The notes under the pieces are model-generated. The model had not been told where the DNA came from. It made no database searches and saw only the letters and a list, made by a program, of their open reading frames with translations. From the NCBI RefSeq assembly GCF_028769735.1, contig NC_088178.1, positions 10,504,857 through 10,568,856 of the forward strand: 64,000 nt of DNA, written 5' to 3'. The stretch comes from Zonotrichia leucophrys gambelii. Taxonomy: Eukaryota; Chordata; Aves; Passeriformes; Passerellidae. A program made the position numbers and the translations under genes. Shown here in pieces: positions 36,201 to 50,519 of the stretch. Each line of letters begins with the position of its first letter. Position 1 is the stretch's first letter.

Positions 36201-38860
36201 AAGGTTGCAAGATGCAAAAGTACTTCTGGGCACAGTCTTATTACTTTCCTAATTAATAACAAACAGAATTTTTATTTTTCTCTGGAATTAAGCACTGTAC
36301 ACAAAAGTACTTCTCCTATCGGACATGACTGTACATCTAAACTGTCTGATCCCACCTCTGCCCGTGTGCTCTAGGTCTGCCACGGAGCACATTGGCAAGG
36401 CTCAGAGTGTAGCTGGCTGCCCCCCCGGCCTGTGTATAAAGAGGATATGACTTTGCAAGTCCTGAGAACCAATGCCTTTTTCATTCAGGTACAAGAAGGA
36501 AACCTGAAATTGTCATTCTTTGACAGGATGTACTGATTTGCATTACAAGGCTGGGAAGAAAACATGCACTTCATCTGCTTTGACAGTTGGCCTTCTGAAT
36601 TACACTTATCAGCTGTATTAGCCCAGCAGCCTTTGGCAGAGGAGGAGCAGGGGTGGGTAGCGTTGTTCTTGCTGATCGGGGACGATGCATGGCTCTGGAT
36701 GTCTGTGTTCCCTTTGGCACTTTGGTGGCATTTCAAAATATGACAGCTGTGAATTAGCTCAGCTATTTACAGGCTGGATTGCACATGGCTCACTGACAGG
36801 CAAGGTGCAAAAGGTTTTTTCTTCTCTTTCACTTAGTGTTTGATTTCCGCCAGGAAAGCTGTGGCAGCCAAGTGTAATAGCGGTCACAAGCCTCAATAAG
36901 ACACTGCTGATCTATTTGCCTTGCTAATTTCTGGAGACAGTTATGTTTGCATCTGCAGTAGGTCTCGGTGGGAGGATCTTCCTTTTACAGCTCTATGTGC
37001 TTGTGTTACAGGATAATGAAGAGGAAGGAGGCTGCACATCTGAATTCCTGCCCTCACAGAGGACCCTCACCCTTGTTGCTGTTTGGTGCTAATTGTGTTT
37101 CTGGCTTTCCCATGGCCTGTTTGATTGGTATTCCCTGCTGGATGACCTCTGTAATGAACAGCCAGCGCTTGGTGAGCAGCTCACATGGCCTCTGCCCCCT
37201 TACTTTGTCTTCCTTAGGAGTAGGGGAGGAAAAACTCCACAACCACTGTTGGTTTTATTTTCAGAGGTTTTCTCTCAATATTCCTCTTAGTTTGATAGTT
37301 TAAACATTGGGCTGAAATTCCTAGCTGTCATTGACAGAAGTTACTTTTTCCCTGTTTTCATGTCCATATACAAGGGTGTGCAGAAGGTGCCTGGTGTTGT
37401 GGGAGAAGATGGGATGGGAACACATCAGGAAAGGCAGAGGGTCAGAGAGCAGCTACAGCCCCAGATCTGCCCAGGCAGTGCAAGAGTCTCCTAAAGCCCT
37501 GTTTTGCTTTGCAGTAGGCTGTGTCCTGGTGAGGTTGAGGCTGGGCATTCATCCAGACTGAGCCCCTCTGTGAATGGCTGGCATGTTCTTGCCTGCTTCC
37601 TCTTCTCATGGAGAGGGTGCCTGAAAGCCACCAGGAGATTAAACAGGGAAAATCTGCTCTTTGCTTCAGACACCAGAAAGTTGCACTGCTGCCCTCTGTG
37701 CCAGACAAGGAATTATCCATGTTCTTACTGATGCTGGTAAGGTTTTCCATGCATCAGTGTTTAAGGGTCTTAAAAGGAGGAGATGCTTTCCCCTCAGCTG
37801 TCTAGGAAACTTGGTCTTCTCTTGTCAGATTGTACCTCAGCAGCACCTCTGCACAGCCTTGTTGTATAGATGTAGTCATATGTCTCTCTTATGTTATATA
37901 ATCTATGTTTGTGGTGCAGAGTAGAGGATTGGTGTGGAAAATCATGTCTTACAAGAGTTATTTCTGTGTTTGCACCCCCTTCCCCCCATCTGACTTTAGA
38001 GTGATCTTTTTAAATTCTTTCAGTACCTCCCCATACAATTCTGCACAGTCACCACCAAAAACAGTTATCACAGAAAATCCTTCCCCTTCTGCCCCCTTGC
38101 ATTGCTAAAATCTAATTTTAGGCTAGGAAAAAAGATTAAAAGGATTCATATGGGTAGGGTGAATTTTGTAACAGACTGGTCCGAAACTCCATCCTGGAAG
38201 CATTTCTGCCTGTCAGCTGAGCCTCTGCAGTATCTGTAATTTTTATGTATTAGGGATCTGGCTCCTTTCTCTGGCATCTTCTGCCGTACAAAATTAGCCC
38301 AGCATATGGGTAGTGTAAATTGGAGGACATAGGTTTGAGTAATGAACAAACAGTGACTATGCTAATTGGCTTCATGGACATGAAGTTCAGTGTCTTCTGA
38401 ACAGAATCACCTCAGCTGTTTTACAACCAAAAATAATAAAAATGAGAGTCCCTGATTTGGCGATTTTAGTTTTTTCTTTTTGTTTTGGCAGTGGCAAATA
38501 TTTCCAGCCTTTTACTTATTATGATTAGAGTTTGTGTGCCGCCCAATTATCTGCATATTGTAATGGATGGCTCCTACAAACAGGTGAGCCAACATCCTTT
38601 TCCTTTAAGGTGTTTAGTCTAGCTGCAGTTGATAATAAAGATCAGCACATCCAAAAGTGTTCATCAAATTCTAACATCAAAACAGTAAGGGAAGCAGGAA
38701 TCGCTGTGCTCGTAAGAGCTGTAAATATCTCGTAAAACTGAATATCAATTTTCAAAAAATAAAGCTTGCTATAAAAAGGAAACCTCAGAAAGATATATTT
38801 TGCAGTAAGATTTATTTTATGAATTTCTACTTACTACAGTGGTTTCCAAACTTGCCAGGC

Positions 38861-38900
38861 TGTTGTTTTTTTTTTTGTTTTGTTTTGGTTTGGTTTTTTT
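38861..38900. repeat. T-rich low-complexity tract
   Basis: TTTTG and TTGG steps interrupt long T runs. It is low-complexity sequence of a kind also seen near 29960-29990. Confidence 0.8.
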
Positions 38901-39718
38901 CCCTGCAAGCATTTTAATGACCCTCATTCTTCCTCTGCCTGATCCTAATTCTGCTGCCCATGGTCACTGCTGCCTTCTGCAAGGAGTGACCTCTGGCCCA
39001 GAGACTGCTGAGTCAGCAGCAGTGCTGTCTCCCTTGCCAACCCTGTTCCTACACCCTGGCTGGCAGAAGCACTCTATTGCTGCAGGGCTGAGCGTGTTCT
39101 TTGTCCTTCCAAAAGTTGTGGGCCCTGTTGGGTGGGCAAGGGGGATGCAGTGGGAAACTGGGACACCTTTGGGAAGTTGTTTGCTGCTGTTTAGGTTCCT
39201 GCTCTTGGTGCAGGCAGGTCTTGCCAAGCGCTAATGTTGGGATTTAGTGCAAACTGAGCTTCTATGGAGCGAGTGCAAGCAATTTCAGTTCTCTCGCTAT
39301 ATGAAAAGAAATGGATGGCGTAGAGGGAAAAGGAAAGAAGAAAAGGTAGTTTAGCCTTGTGAAAGCCAGCTCCTTGAGAGATGGTATGCTTTCTCATTGC
39401 TGTACAAGCACACCTCCATCCTCAAGTTAAAGTTTGCAGTCTGTGTTTTGAGTAACATAAAAGGTGATCATTCAAATGTGGTATTCTGGATTTTGTCTAT
39501 GGCTCTTGGGGCTATGGAGGTATTCTGAAATTGAGAAGTGTAATCTAAATGCAGTCTACAGAGGGTTTCTTAAGCAGCCTTTGTTCCTTGCGTTGGTTTA
39601 GAGCACCAAATACCTGTGTTTTAGGTGCTGTTTATGTAGTTTTTCCTGTGAGTAAATGGAGGAAGTTGATAGTCACATCTGTCCTGGAGGAGAGGTAGCT
39701 TTAACGGGTTTCTTGACT

Positions 39719-39892
39719 GGTCGTAAATCATAATCACAGATCTCAGAATTTCATGAGTTGAAAGGGACCCATGAGGGTCATCAAGACCAACTCTTAAGTG
39801 AATCGCCCATACAGGGATTTACCCCACAAGCTTGGTGTCATTAGCACCATGCTCTAACACACTGGGCTCATCTCAGGTCATAAAGATCATAA
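39719..39892. repeat. candidate target-site duplication flanking the SINE
   Basis: The left flank from 39719 reads GGTCGTAAATCATAA. The right flank from 39876 reads GGTCATAAAGATCATAA. They agree apart from one substitution and a two-base insertion. This fits duplication of the insertion target followed by decay. CR1-type elements often lack clear duplications, and the match includes A/T-rich simple text, so it could be chance. Confidence 0.4.
39731..39876 (-). mobile_element. tRNA-Ile-derived SINE with CR1-like tail (TguSINE1-like)
   Basis: Read on the minus strand, 39876-39803 is a 74-base segment matching tRNA-Ile(AAT) without gaps. I count about 53 of 74 identities by hand against the tRNA remembered from established knowledge. 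GTTAGAGC, TGGTGCTAAT with the AAT anticodon, CCAAG and ATCCC are kept. The A box lies at 39869-39858 and the B box, degraded to GGGTAAATCC, at 39824-39815. The following bases, AGAGTTGGTCTTGATGACCC then GGGTCCCTTTCAACTC and TTCTGAGATCTGTGATT, match the 3' tail of CR1 elements. A tRNA head plus a LINE tail is the standard build of a SINE mobilised by that LINE. In passerines such a tRNA-Ile/CR1 family is known. The decayed B box suggests it is silent. Candidate flanking repeats are listed separately. Confidence 0.88.
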
Positions 39893-42800
39893 GGATTCAT
39901 AAGGATTGACCATTATTCATGGTAAATGAGCTAGAAAAGTTCTCCTTCCTTTCATACCCCTCCTCAGTAACCTGATGATCATTACTGTGCTAAAAACATT
40001 AAGAAATAGCCTAAACAAGTTGCTTATCAATACAAGCATTTATAATGGAGATATGTGTGTATTTGTATATGCAAAAGACTAATAGTACTGTTTTTGTACT
40101 GCTGATATTTTAGGATTTAAATGGGCAGGGTTTTTAGAAGGGAAATGCCTTTTGTTGGGTCAGTGGTTGTAGTTGGGGAGCACTGGTAAGTGCTGGTGTC
40201 TGTTCTCTCTGCCTTGCAACAATAGTGCCTATTAGTGTAATTCTCACATGGTTGTTGCATGTTATCACTGATGCTGGGGCTTGACTTCCCTGCCTAATCA
40301 TGATCACTTAAAAGCACATTTTGGTTGCTTTACATTGCACCTGCTGGAATTATCTGTGGAAAATAAAAAGGTCGTGCCAGTGGCACCTCTAGCCAGGGAC
40401 ACACTCGCAGTGTATGTTACTTAGAAATTTCATAGTCATGGCTGTCCACAGTTCTTCTCAATTATTTTTCAGGCATACTGAAAAATACTCCCCATCCCAC
40501 AACTCATGCAGTAGAATGGTAGAATGATGACAGCAGCAAATGCTGTAGCTGCTGCCCAGTGTTTTTTATCACTAGCTGGGCTGCTCTTTGTAAGAGGAGT
40601 GCCTCTTTGTTACTGTCTATGTACCTCTATTGCCGTGCAATAACTTCATCTGCTGAGAGTGAAAGTAACCTAATTTTGAGTAATGTTTCGGAGAGACCTG
40701 GCTCAAATCTCTTGCTGGCCTTATCTGTAAGATTTTCTGAAGTAGAGGACCTAAGACTGCCTCATCTCCCATACACCAATTTCTCTCTTAACTCTCTGAG
40801 GACTAAGAGGAGATTCAGATGGGTGATGACGTGATAATGATCAACTTGTGTAAACATGAGCACAGACTTTAAAAGCAAAAAATCATGATCTACACTTCTT
40901 GTTTTGCCTCACATTTAGTTTTCATGAGTTATACACAGTGCATGCAACAGTAATGGGTTCTTTATACTCTTGACAGATGACCTAGAGCAGCCACTTACTC
41001 CAAAACCCAAGCATCAAACATTTTCAATCTTTCTAGTAGATAATTTTAATTCTTTCCAAATAAAGCAGCGCAATTCAGGCAGTACAAAGCTCGGCAGGTA
41101 GCATGATGGTGAAGATTGAACAACTTAATTGTGTTCTAGATAGAAAGTGCCAAAATGAATCAATGATATAGGAACCAGTGAGAAGCAAACTTGGGCAGTC
41201 ACCCTCTCTTGCTTTCCATCAGAGACTAGGGTAGTTTGTAATTTAATAGTTCTGCATCAAATAGTTTGTCTTTTTCTTCCACAGAGGTGTTTGTAGGAGA
41301 AATTCAGAAACATTTACGAATGCTTAATTAAAAGTTTGACGTCCCATTATTATTAATTGTTATTATTTCATTTATATCGCATGTCTAGCAAAATACTCAT
41401 TTCCATTTTTAGACTTTGGTCCAATGTGTAAACTATATTTGAAGAGGCTTATTTCAATTTAATAGCTTCCCACATATCATAAGAGAAAAAAACCAGAAGT
41501 TAAGCAAACTAACTGCATTTGGCAGGTCAGAAACCTGCAAAGAAGCTTGGTGCAAAGTATTTTCCAATTTCAATGCTTTTCCTGATTTTATTTTTATAAA
41601 GCAATTAAGCACACATTTTTAAAATGTATTTAATGATATAATACCTAGCAATTTCATGTAGATAGTAAGGAAGTAGCTTACTGTCTTTCAAAATAGAGGC
41701 ATGCCCTTTCAGTTACCTGCTGGATGTGATTCATTGAATGCCAAGTGTTACAGTGGCAAATCTACAAGAGGGGAAACAATAACAAAGACAAAAATCCTTG
41801 AACAAGAGAAATACAACTTTCCAGCTGGAGAATAACACCTCTGCTGTTCCTTTTGAAATATAACAGATTTTTAATAGATATACTCATCCCAGAGCTGAGC
41901 TGTTGGTCACCCCCCCACCAAGTACTATTAGAAATAATCAAGGATACCATAAAAGCACTTCAGTCTTACACATTTGCTTTGATAGTATAGAAAATAGTCA
42001 ATAGGTATCATATCCCTACTTCTGGATTTCAGTTTTAGCTGGTCTGTAAGTTAAAAATTTAAAACTAGACAAGGCAGGGAAAATAGACACCTTTCTTTCC
42101 AAGGCAGAAATCCTTTCACTTCCTTCTCATATGGGCCACAGTAGCTCAGAAATACAAGAATTTGGCAGAGAAAGAAAGGATAATTGTGAATTTTACTGTA
42201 AATGCAGGAATAATTTAGTTTATCCAAATTGCAGTTTCTCCTGAATGCTGTTACATTGAACACCCGTGCTTGCAGACAGTGCTGTAGGCTCTTTAGCAGT
42301 CACAGTCCCAGGGACCTTGGCACTGTGTGTCCCAGAGAAGCTGGGCTGCCTCCCCACATGGGCACTGGGATTGCTCCTGAAAGGTTGTACGGGGTCTCTG
42401 AGGCTCCCTCTCACAAACCCCTTTACTGAGGAGGAGCAGCAGGCCCATCCCTGCTAGAGCTGAAATATCTTGGCATGGTTTTTGTTCATGGTGTCACCAT
42501 TCTCTGATTCACCTAACAAGGTCCCTGCCTTGGAGCAGGGCAGGGGCAGAGACCCCGCAGGCCCTGGTGCCCACTGGGGCTCTTGCATATGACCTACCCT
42601 GTTGGCAGCTTTGCTGTTTTAAGGGCTGTGCTGCTCTTACAAATTGGCCCTTGGAGGCCCTGTTGGGCCAGTACCACCTTCCTTCTTCCTGCCCCTTTCT
42701 GAAGCCCAGCGAGGAGGAAGCTGGGGAGATGCAGTGTGCCAGCTGCCCGCCCTTTCTCTCTTCCTCAGGCTCTAGACATGTTCCTGAGGAAACAGCACTG

Positions 42801-45800
42801 CTGTGGCAGATCCTGTTCTTGGAAGAAGCTGCCTTTCCTGGTGGCTCAGCTTTCAGGAGCTGTTTATGCGGTCTCCTCTCTGCCTTATGAGTCAATGAAC
42901 TGCAGTGAGGTTCCAGTGTGGTTTGCCAGCTCTTGTGTTGCTGGCAATGCTTGCAACACTCTTGGTTGGACGTGCTGGGAACATGACAGTGTTTGTAGCC
43001 AGGCTGGGCCAGTGTCCCCTCACAGGCATTGTTGACTCTTCTGCTTTGTTTCCCTAAAGTACTTAGATGCAAAATGGAAATCTGTGCTTTTCAACATTGA
43101 GTGTAAAATCTGAATTACTTTGGAATTGGAATAAACTGTGGCCATAATGCTCTTTAAAATATGGGGTTTGCTTAGGCAAAAGATGAAGATGAGTATATAC
43201 AGCAGTAAGGGACAAAAAATCAGAAAAGTACAAGGAGTTAATGTGCTCATTCATGGCAGCAACTTACTATTCCCTCCCTGTTCTTACCCTGTGTCTGAAA
43301 CGGAATCATCCCTCCAGGGGAAAATAGTAAAAATTTGGTAGTACCTCTGGTTCAAATTAGAACAAAACTTTGTTTTCAACTACTCCAAAAGGCAAACAAC
43401 TTTCAAAAAGTTTTAGATCAGAAATGACAAAGCAGGAGGTTCTTACTGCCCTATCAGTCAGAGGCAATTTTACATGCTAAAATCAAACCTCAGCATGTTC
43501 ATGCACATGACCTTGGCCCCAGGCAGTGAATAACTCCCATCCCTCTGCTGGTGTCCCCCATCCTGGACTTCCCCTGGAACTGAGGCAACCACCCAGCTCC
43601 AATCTCTCTTGCAGGCAGAAATCCAAGTAGGAGTTCAAAACTTGTGCAGGGATGAGCACATATTCCTCCTAGTGTCCTCTCAACTCTTTTGAAGGAGTTT
43701 GGATTAAATGCATACTTAGCATTTTATTCTATTAATAAGAATGCATAACAAAGATAATATATATTGCTGCCTGTGCTGTTTGCACTATGCTGTTCCAGTA
43801 AATGTGTTAATATCAGGAATATAAAGAACTGAAGTATTTTTCCTGATGTGTTGGTTATTATTAGAAGAGGTGTAGGCCTACACAGGATGGAATGGAATGT
43901 GCTTCTTCAGAATATAGTGACTGATCCTACATTTTAATGCTTTCTACTATATATACACTTGTTTTTATTACAGCATAAAGTACTTTTCCACAGCACAATC
44001 AAGAGAAATACAGTTTATGCATGTGTATTTATCACATTTTTGGCTGATATACTTCTGGTGAAAATTAGGAATAGAAATAGGGCTATGAATACTACAGCAA
44101 TGTGACAAGTAAATTTAGAACAAGAGAGTAAGCTGCTATCTGGGACTAAACTTTGTGCAAGGGTTTTCTTTGTAAGGATACAAGGATAAATATGAAACAA
44201 TTCCACAGAATATATTAGGGTGAAAAACAAATATTAAATTGAGGCAAATAAAGCTCTGACTTTGAGTCCTCACCAGTTTGGGGGAGAATTTTGGAGACTG
44301 CTATTTAGGCCAAATTCTCATCAAAATTTAGGTTCAGATATGACTGAAGTCCAAGCTCAGTAATAAAACCTGTGTGTGCCCTGAATTTATATGAATTATT
44401 TAGTTACATCTGTAGTTATAAAAAAATTGGAAATAGTCTAAATTTTGAGGAAAACAACCATTATTCAAATCCCATTTCAATGTAGTTCTCGCCAATTTGC
44501 CTTCCATAACAGATGCTACTTCTCTTGACAGTTTATTGAGGCCAAACCATTTATTTCTAGCCAGAAAATGGAATAAATGACAAAAGCCACACTGGAGGAA
44601 GAGCTATGTTCTTGTCAGTGGAAAGGCTTTCCTTTCCCCCAGGAAGATGCTGGTTGCACAGGAGGTTGGGTGCCTCCCCAAGTACATGTGCAGACACACA
44701 CACATTTGCCTTTTTCTTCTTGGGTGTTCATTAGCTTAGGACTTGTTTGTTTACGTTTTTGCTCTTCTAGCATATTTCTATTTGGTTTGTTTGTTTTGTT
44801 AAAAGTCTGTTTTCTCTCAACTCTTTCTCTTCTACTCCGGGCTAGTTTGGAACATTATGTCAGTGTTTGGTCTGGTGGCGCATCCTGTCCTCTTGCATCT
44901 TTACATCACGCAGGTTTGCATCATGCAACTTAATGTCTCCCTTCTTGGCCCTTCTTGTCCAACTCCTTTCTGAGATTGGAGGGTGCAACTTGCTTTACAG
45001 GGCAGTGTTCTCTTCCTACCTTTAGAAAATATCAAACTCTTTCACTCAATATCAAAATAACCTTAATAATCACTTGCAACTAAATCAGAGTTGCAGACTG
45101 CTGAAGGTACCATTATGTGGAAGACCCAGAAAATTATAATTACATAATGATTTACTAATTTATATTTTTCCCTCTCACGAATTCTAAGCAGATCTTTACA
45201 CTGCTTTATTTGTGACTGCAACAAGAATTTTAATCTGGTGGAATACTTTATGAAATTAAGCAAAATTGTCACATAATGAATTTTATCAGGATTTAGAGTC
45301 ATTGCAGCCAGACAGAGAGAAGCATTTGCTTTTAGTGAGCAATAGTTGTACAAAACAGAAGAGAAAAAGATCAAAGGATTATTTTTGAGGGAGTTTTACT
45401 TTAACATCAATATGCCCAAATTTCCCTCTGCTCTTGAAGAAACAGCTGGATCAGATGTATTTCACTCTTGAATCAGGAAAAGGATCCATGAGTTTTGAGT
45501 ACAAAGTGTCCTCAGAAAGCTTGCCTTCTCTGATCCAGTGGTGTATCTTTGTCTTCTTCAGTGTCCTTCACAGGTTTAACAGCCCACACAAAGAAGATTG
45601 CAAAAGCTGAATCCATCTTGACCCCAGTTCCCCAAAACAACCAAAGATTTCTGCAGAAATTCCAAGGAGTTGAAATATTTTTCCAGAAGCCATTGGGAGA
45701 TGGGTATAATGAGAAGTAAGGATTTTGTAGAGGTAAAAGCAATTTCAGATCTCACATTCATGGACAGGATGTGACTTCAACATCATGCTTTGTTCATTTG

Positions 45801-48800
45801 TGCTGAGCTGCCAGCATGCTTCTGTCTGGGCTCTGGGCAGATAGGGACAGTCAGGCACCAGGACTGGACGCTTGAAGTCTGAAGACAAGGTCCTGGCAAC
45901 GGTTTGCTGGTGACCAGAACCCCTGTGGGCAGAATGATCTGTGTAAAAGTAAGCTTTATTCTTACTAGTAAGACTTTTCAGATTCCCTTTGTTACAATTA
46001 CATTCACAACATGAGTGGAGACATGCTGCTAAGACTAAACTTGATGCTTGCACTGTATTATAATAAAAATTTAAGATAATTTTCCATAAAAGGTTTCCTT
46101 TTACTCTCTCTTTCTGTCTTTACTGATGGCATAGCAAACTACCAATTGTTCAGCCTGCCACCAGCTCTGTACTGCTGTGTTTGATGGGAAGGAGGCAAAG
46201 GTTTCATGCACTAATTTTGCATTATTTGTAATTTTACACATTTTATGGCTTGTCACAATCTTACTTGCATTTGAATGCAGTTTCTCTGCATGTTAAATGC
46301 AGCCTTTTAAAATAGGTGACATTTTCTGTATTTATGTGGTGACAAACTGCAAAGAGTCTTAAAAATATCAAATTACATGCATGATAGGCCAGTGAAAACA
46401 GAAATCTTGGTGTTTCACCTCTTCAAGAGGGTTCAAGCAGTAAGCAGTCCATATTCAAGGTGTCAGCAACGACACCACAGGACATCAAGTAACAGATATT
46501 GCTGTCTTATTCCTCTCTGCCAGTTCCTAAAAGCTGGAGCCATGACTTGGGTTCAGTGTGTTCTTGGGTACTGTGAAGAAAGGCAGTCTTTGTCCCAAAG
46601 GTTTTGTGATTAAATCCAATCTTATTCAGATTTTTAATTTTCTTTTTTTCCTGGAATGTTATAGATAAGAATAAATTTTACTGCCAATGGTGCAAATGGT
46701 TTCTCTTGATTTTGCTGAGCATATAAAGTGAAGTATTTTTTATCAGATTGAGGAAATATTTAACTCTAAATTATCTGATTCTATCCTGTAGCTGTGCATG
46801 TCAGGAACCCCCAAGCACTGCAATATACTTGCAACATTATAATTTAGGAACTGCTGAATCATGTTTCCCCCTCTGTATTCCAAGGCAACAGATTTTACTT
46901 TCTTTGGTACAGGAAACATTGAGGGAAAATGTTCAAAAATTTTTATTAAAAAATCACTGACCATCACTAACATCATAGATATGGGTGGGCCAATATTAAA
47001 TGAAAAATCTCAATCCAGACATGCACACATTTAAGCTCACAGATGATTCTGAGCACTAGAGCACATCTCTATTGCATGTTGCTGTATCTTGTTAATGCCA
47101 GCCTGAAAACATTCCAGGCAAATCTGTTCAGAAAAAGAGCACAGGATGTACAAATCTCACTAATCTAAACAAGAAAGCATGCTACTTACAGGTATGCAGT
47201 TTACAAGGCATGGAACATATGTTGAATGAGCAAAACAAAAGAAATCGTGATCATGTAGCAATCAACCATCTGAATAAGCAAGGATGCTGTGCACAAATGT
47301 CTTTAATCGCTTAAATGATAGCCTGCATTTTCAAAAAGCTTTATTAATGTATTTGATGACCTTTTTTTTGCCTCTAGTGCCATTATTTTATATTAAATTT
47401 AGTCCTATTTGACATAGTTCATGCAGACAACAAGCAAAAGTCTTAATAAGCCAATTAAAAGTCTCAATAGTCTGTAATTATAACAAAGTATCTTGATCAA
47501 GAAATCTTAACACTCCTAACCCTCCAAACCCAACCTGCTTGTAACAGGATGTTTGCCAGCTGTTCAGATGGGAATGGGCCAGAATTCATCATTTCAAGTA
47601 ATACCTTATTAATATTTTTCTGCAACTCATATCAAACATTTTTTTTCTAGACCTGAGTGTCTATAACTTTTGTGTATTAAACATGTCCTCAGAATCTTAT
47701 TTTTGCCCTCTGTTTTAATACAGCCCAACCAGAACTTGCCCTAAAGGAACAGCTGTGAAACACCCTGGTGTTCAAATGTGCAAAAGTCAGTGCAGCCAGC
47801 AGCTCTGGGGAGGAGAGCTGTGCCCCGGGGCTGCTGTGGGATGTGAAATACACAGCCCAGGTCACAGCTGGTCACTTGCCGCTGCTCACTAATTTGGCTT
47901 TGTGGACTCCTGGGGTCATAGGGCAGCCGGAGGCCAAGGGCACCAGACTGTGGTGATATTTTCCCTTGGTTGTGTCTGTTTGTGGGCTAGTTAGTTCTGT
48001 CTGTACACTCCACTGGCTTTTATCCTGCTCGTGTTCCTGATCCGTGCCTGCAGAGGTGTCTGGAAGTGCATGCTGTATCCAGGCACAGCAAAGTGAGTCA
48101 GCTGCAGCCTGCATGCAGCACTGAGCTGTGTCCCCGCAGAGCGGGTGACGTGTCCCAGGCCTCCCACTGCAGGTAATTCTGTTCTGTAGCCAGGAGAATT
48201 TGCTGCAGTTGGCCTTCCCCCACCCCAGTGATTTCCCTGGCTGCCCCAGCTCCCTGTGCCCAGCTGCCATGTGGGCAGACTGGGGCTGGCACCAGCAGTG
48301 CTGCCCAGGGGCAGGTCAGAGGCCTGGCTGGGCTGGGCATGACAGGGACTGGCACAGTGCTGGCACAGCCAGGCCATCGTGGGCCCTTCTTCCAAAGCAC
48401 AGCTATGCAATGTGCATGGGGAATTACTTTCTGGGGTTTCTGAGGAGTTTTATAGAGAAGCCCCATTTTACAGACTCAGAGAAAGAAAAAACACACCCAG
48501 CTGTAAGAGAAATGACAAAGAACCTGAAGGAGATCAAAACTGGAGAGACAGAGAATGCCATGATAGGGAGACAGCTCTGAAATGCTGCGTGGTTTTGTTT
48601 TCTCTGTCATCTCATCTGCTGTCTAACCTGTAGCTCTTTCAAGAAAGAAATAAAATACAGCTTGGCTTGTGGAAGTAAGGAGAACAAGTCTGGAGCTGGA
48701 AATGACCCACCTTATATAGGACCAAAAATTCTAAGGATAACAGTGTGAGCCACAGAATTATGGATTTGAGTGAAACACAGAGATGGGCATGGAGGGATGC

Positions 48801-50519
48801 TCTGCAGGGCATGCTTGATATTTTTAAAACAAGCTGCAATAAAAAAAGGCACATATACATGTGTCTGTATGCAGAAAACTGACCTTACCTCCAAAAAAGC
48901 TCCAAACTGAATTTTGCAAGTGTGACCATAAATTTAAAAGGAAAGGCTCATATTTGCCTTTTCTAGACCTTATTCTGCTTTTGTTTTCCCCTGTGAGAGG
49001 AAGGTGAAACCAAAGTGGAGTTAACCCATCTTGTAGCAGGAGCAAGATGATGCTTCTACAGCCTGACAGCACTGGCTAAGACTGATCTTGATGAAATCCC
49101 TTTGATTTTTTGCTGATGCTTATAAATATTCTGGAGGCAGTGACCAAAATATTTGAAATGGCATGGAGAAACCAACCTTGGTGTGCACAATCTATATGAA
49201 TGTTTTCAAAGACTGATTTCTGGAGTCTAAAGTCCCTCCAATTGAGACATTTAAAAAAAAATGCTGTGATCAGGAAATAGTGTTTTTCTTTATTTTGAGC
49301 TTCCCAGCTTTTGTTGGTTTATAACATACAGAAATATAATAAAAAACTGTTATGCTTTAAAATTTGGCATAAAATTAGAAGTTATTTACCTTATTTAAAG
49401 AACCTAATTTTAGGAGATCTCCCTTCCCTCCTTTCCCAGTATTTAAGAATGCATGGGGAGAGTTTAAAAAAAAGAAAACTGTGTGATGGTGGGATAGCTT
49501 GCTTGACATTTCTCAACAAAAACTGAGTTCTTGGTTTCAGGCTATTTTTCTAGCCTGAATGAATTTTCATGGTTACATCGTAAACCCTTGAAAATCACAG
49601 TTTATAGGGAAATGGGATACAACCTTAGTTATGATATATAATGAGCTGCCATTCTAAAAAAAAAAATTGTTAACTCCTTCTGGGAACTTGTGACTATATT
49701 GTGATGTTCATGCACCATCTGTTTGGTTATATTCCAAAAAAACGTGATGGTGAAACATGTATAGTCTAAGTGTCAGTTTAGATTAAGTGATCAGCTCCAT
49801 GAACTACAAACACAGACACACACCTACACAGCTAATCAATCTGCACTTCATTTTTCAGCTCAGTGCATATCATTTGCAGAGGAGAGAACTAACTCATATG
49901 TTTAATGTGGTTAACTTTGCAATGAGGAGGCTTTTCCTGATCTGTATGTTTTTCCTTGTCTGTAATTCTGTTTTGGTGACAGAATTTGAAACTGGGGAGT
50001 CACACTCTCAGGAATGGTGATGTTGGCTTAGAAATCATGACCTTTGAAATGTAAAGACTTGGGAATCTTATTAATTAGTTTCTAGGCCCCTTAAAAACAT
50101 AGGTGTGAATTTCACAATTAGCAGAGGTCTGGGGTGGGACTTTGAGCAAGTTCTATCAGTTATCAATTATTTGGCCAAGCAAACACTTTCAGGAGGCAGT
50201 TATAGGGTCTGTCCTCTGACCCTATGGTGTGTGTCAGGCAGGAGCTGGAGCCACAGGGCTCAGCATCTCTTTGGCTTTCACCACTGCACTTTCACACTCA
50301 GCACTTGTGGGTCACAAAGCCAGCAAGACTGCAGGTACAAGGAAATTTTATTGGCTTAGTACAGCCATCAAAAGTTATTGGGCAAAGAAATCTCAGCAGC
50401 TGGGGATGGATGTATTGGAATTACTGACTGAAAAAAAGCAGAATGGGTCTTCCTTCCTCAGGCTCTGCACAGAAGAAATGAATGAAGTGTAGGAATTTCA
50501 GTTTAAGTTAATGCCGTGT

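Larger units (their letters stand above)
26661..39718. other. intergenic DNA, no gene seen
   Basis: A long AT-rich stretch without recognisable coding sequence. It contains T-rich runs at about 29960-29990, 33186-33202 (17 T) and 38861-38900, and a TG/TA microsatellite at 32491-32519. GC-richer patches lie near 30.15-30.35 kb and 38.96-39.19 kb. Frames of up to 131 codons are present but overlap in several phases and have no domain that I recognise. A smooth AT-rich stretch at about 34.48-34.64 kb looks like vertebrate conserved non-coding DNA, but only by appearance. Confidence 0.6.

Noticed and set aside
39803..39876. Possible functional tRNA-Ile gene
   Set aside because: The B box is degraded, the acceptor stem start does not pair with the end, and a CR1-like tail is attached, so it is a SINE and not a tRNA gene.
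44577..44933. 118-codon frame with a hydrophobic segment
   Set aside because: The hydrophobic run comes from T-rich DNA. There is no recognisable family or promoter and no other sign of coding.
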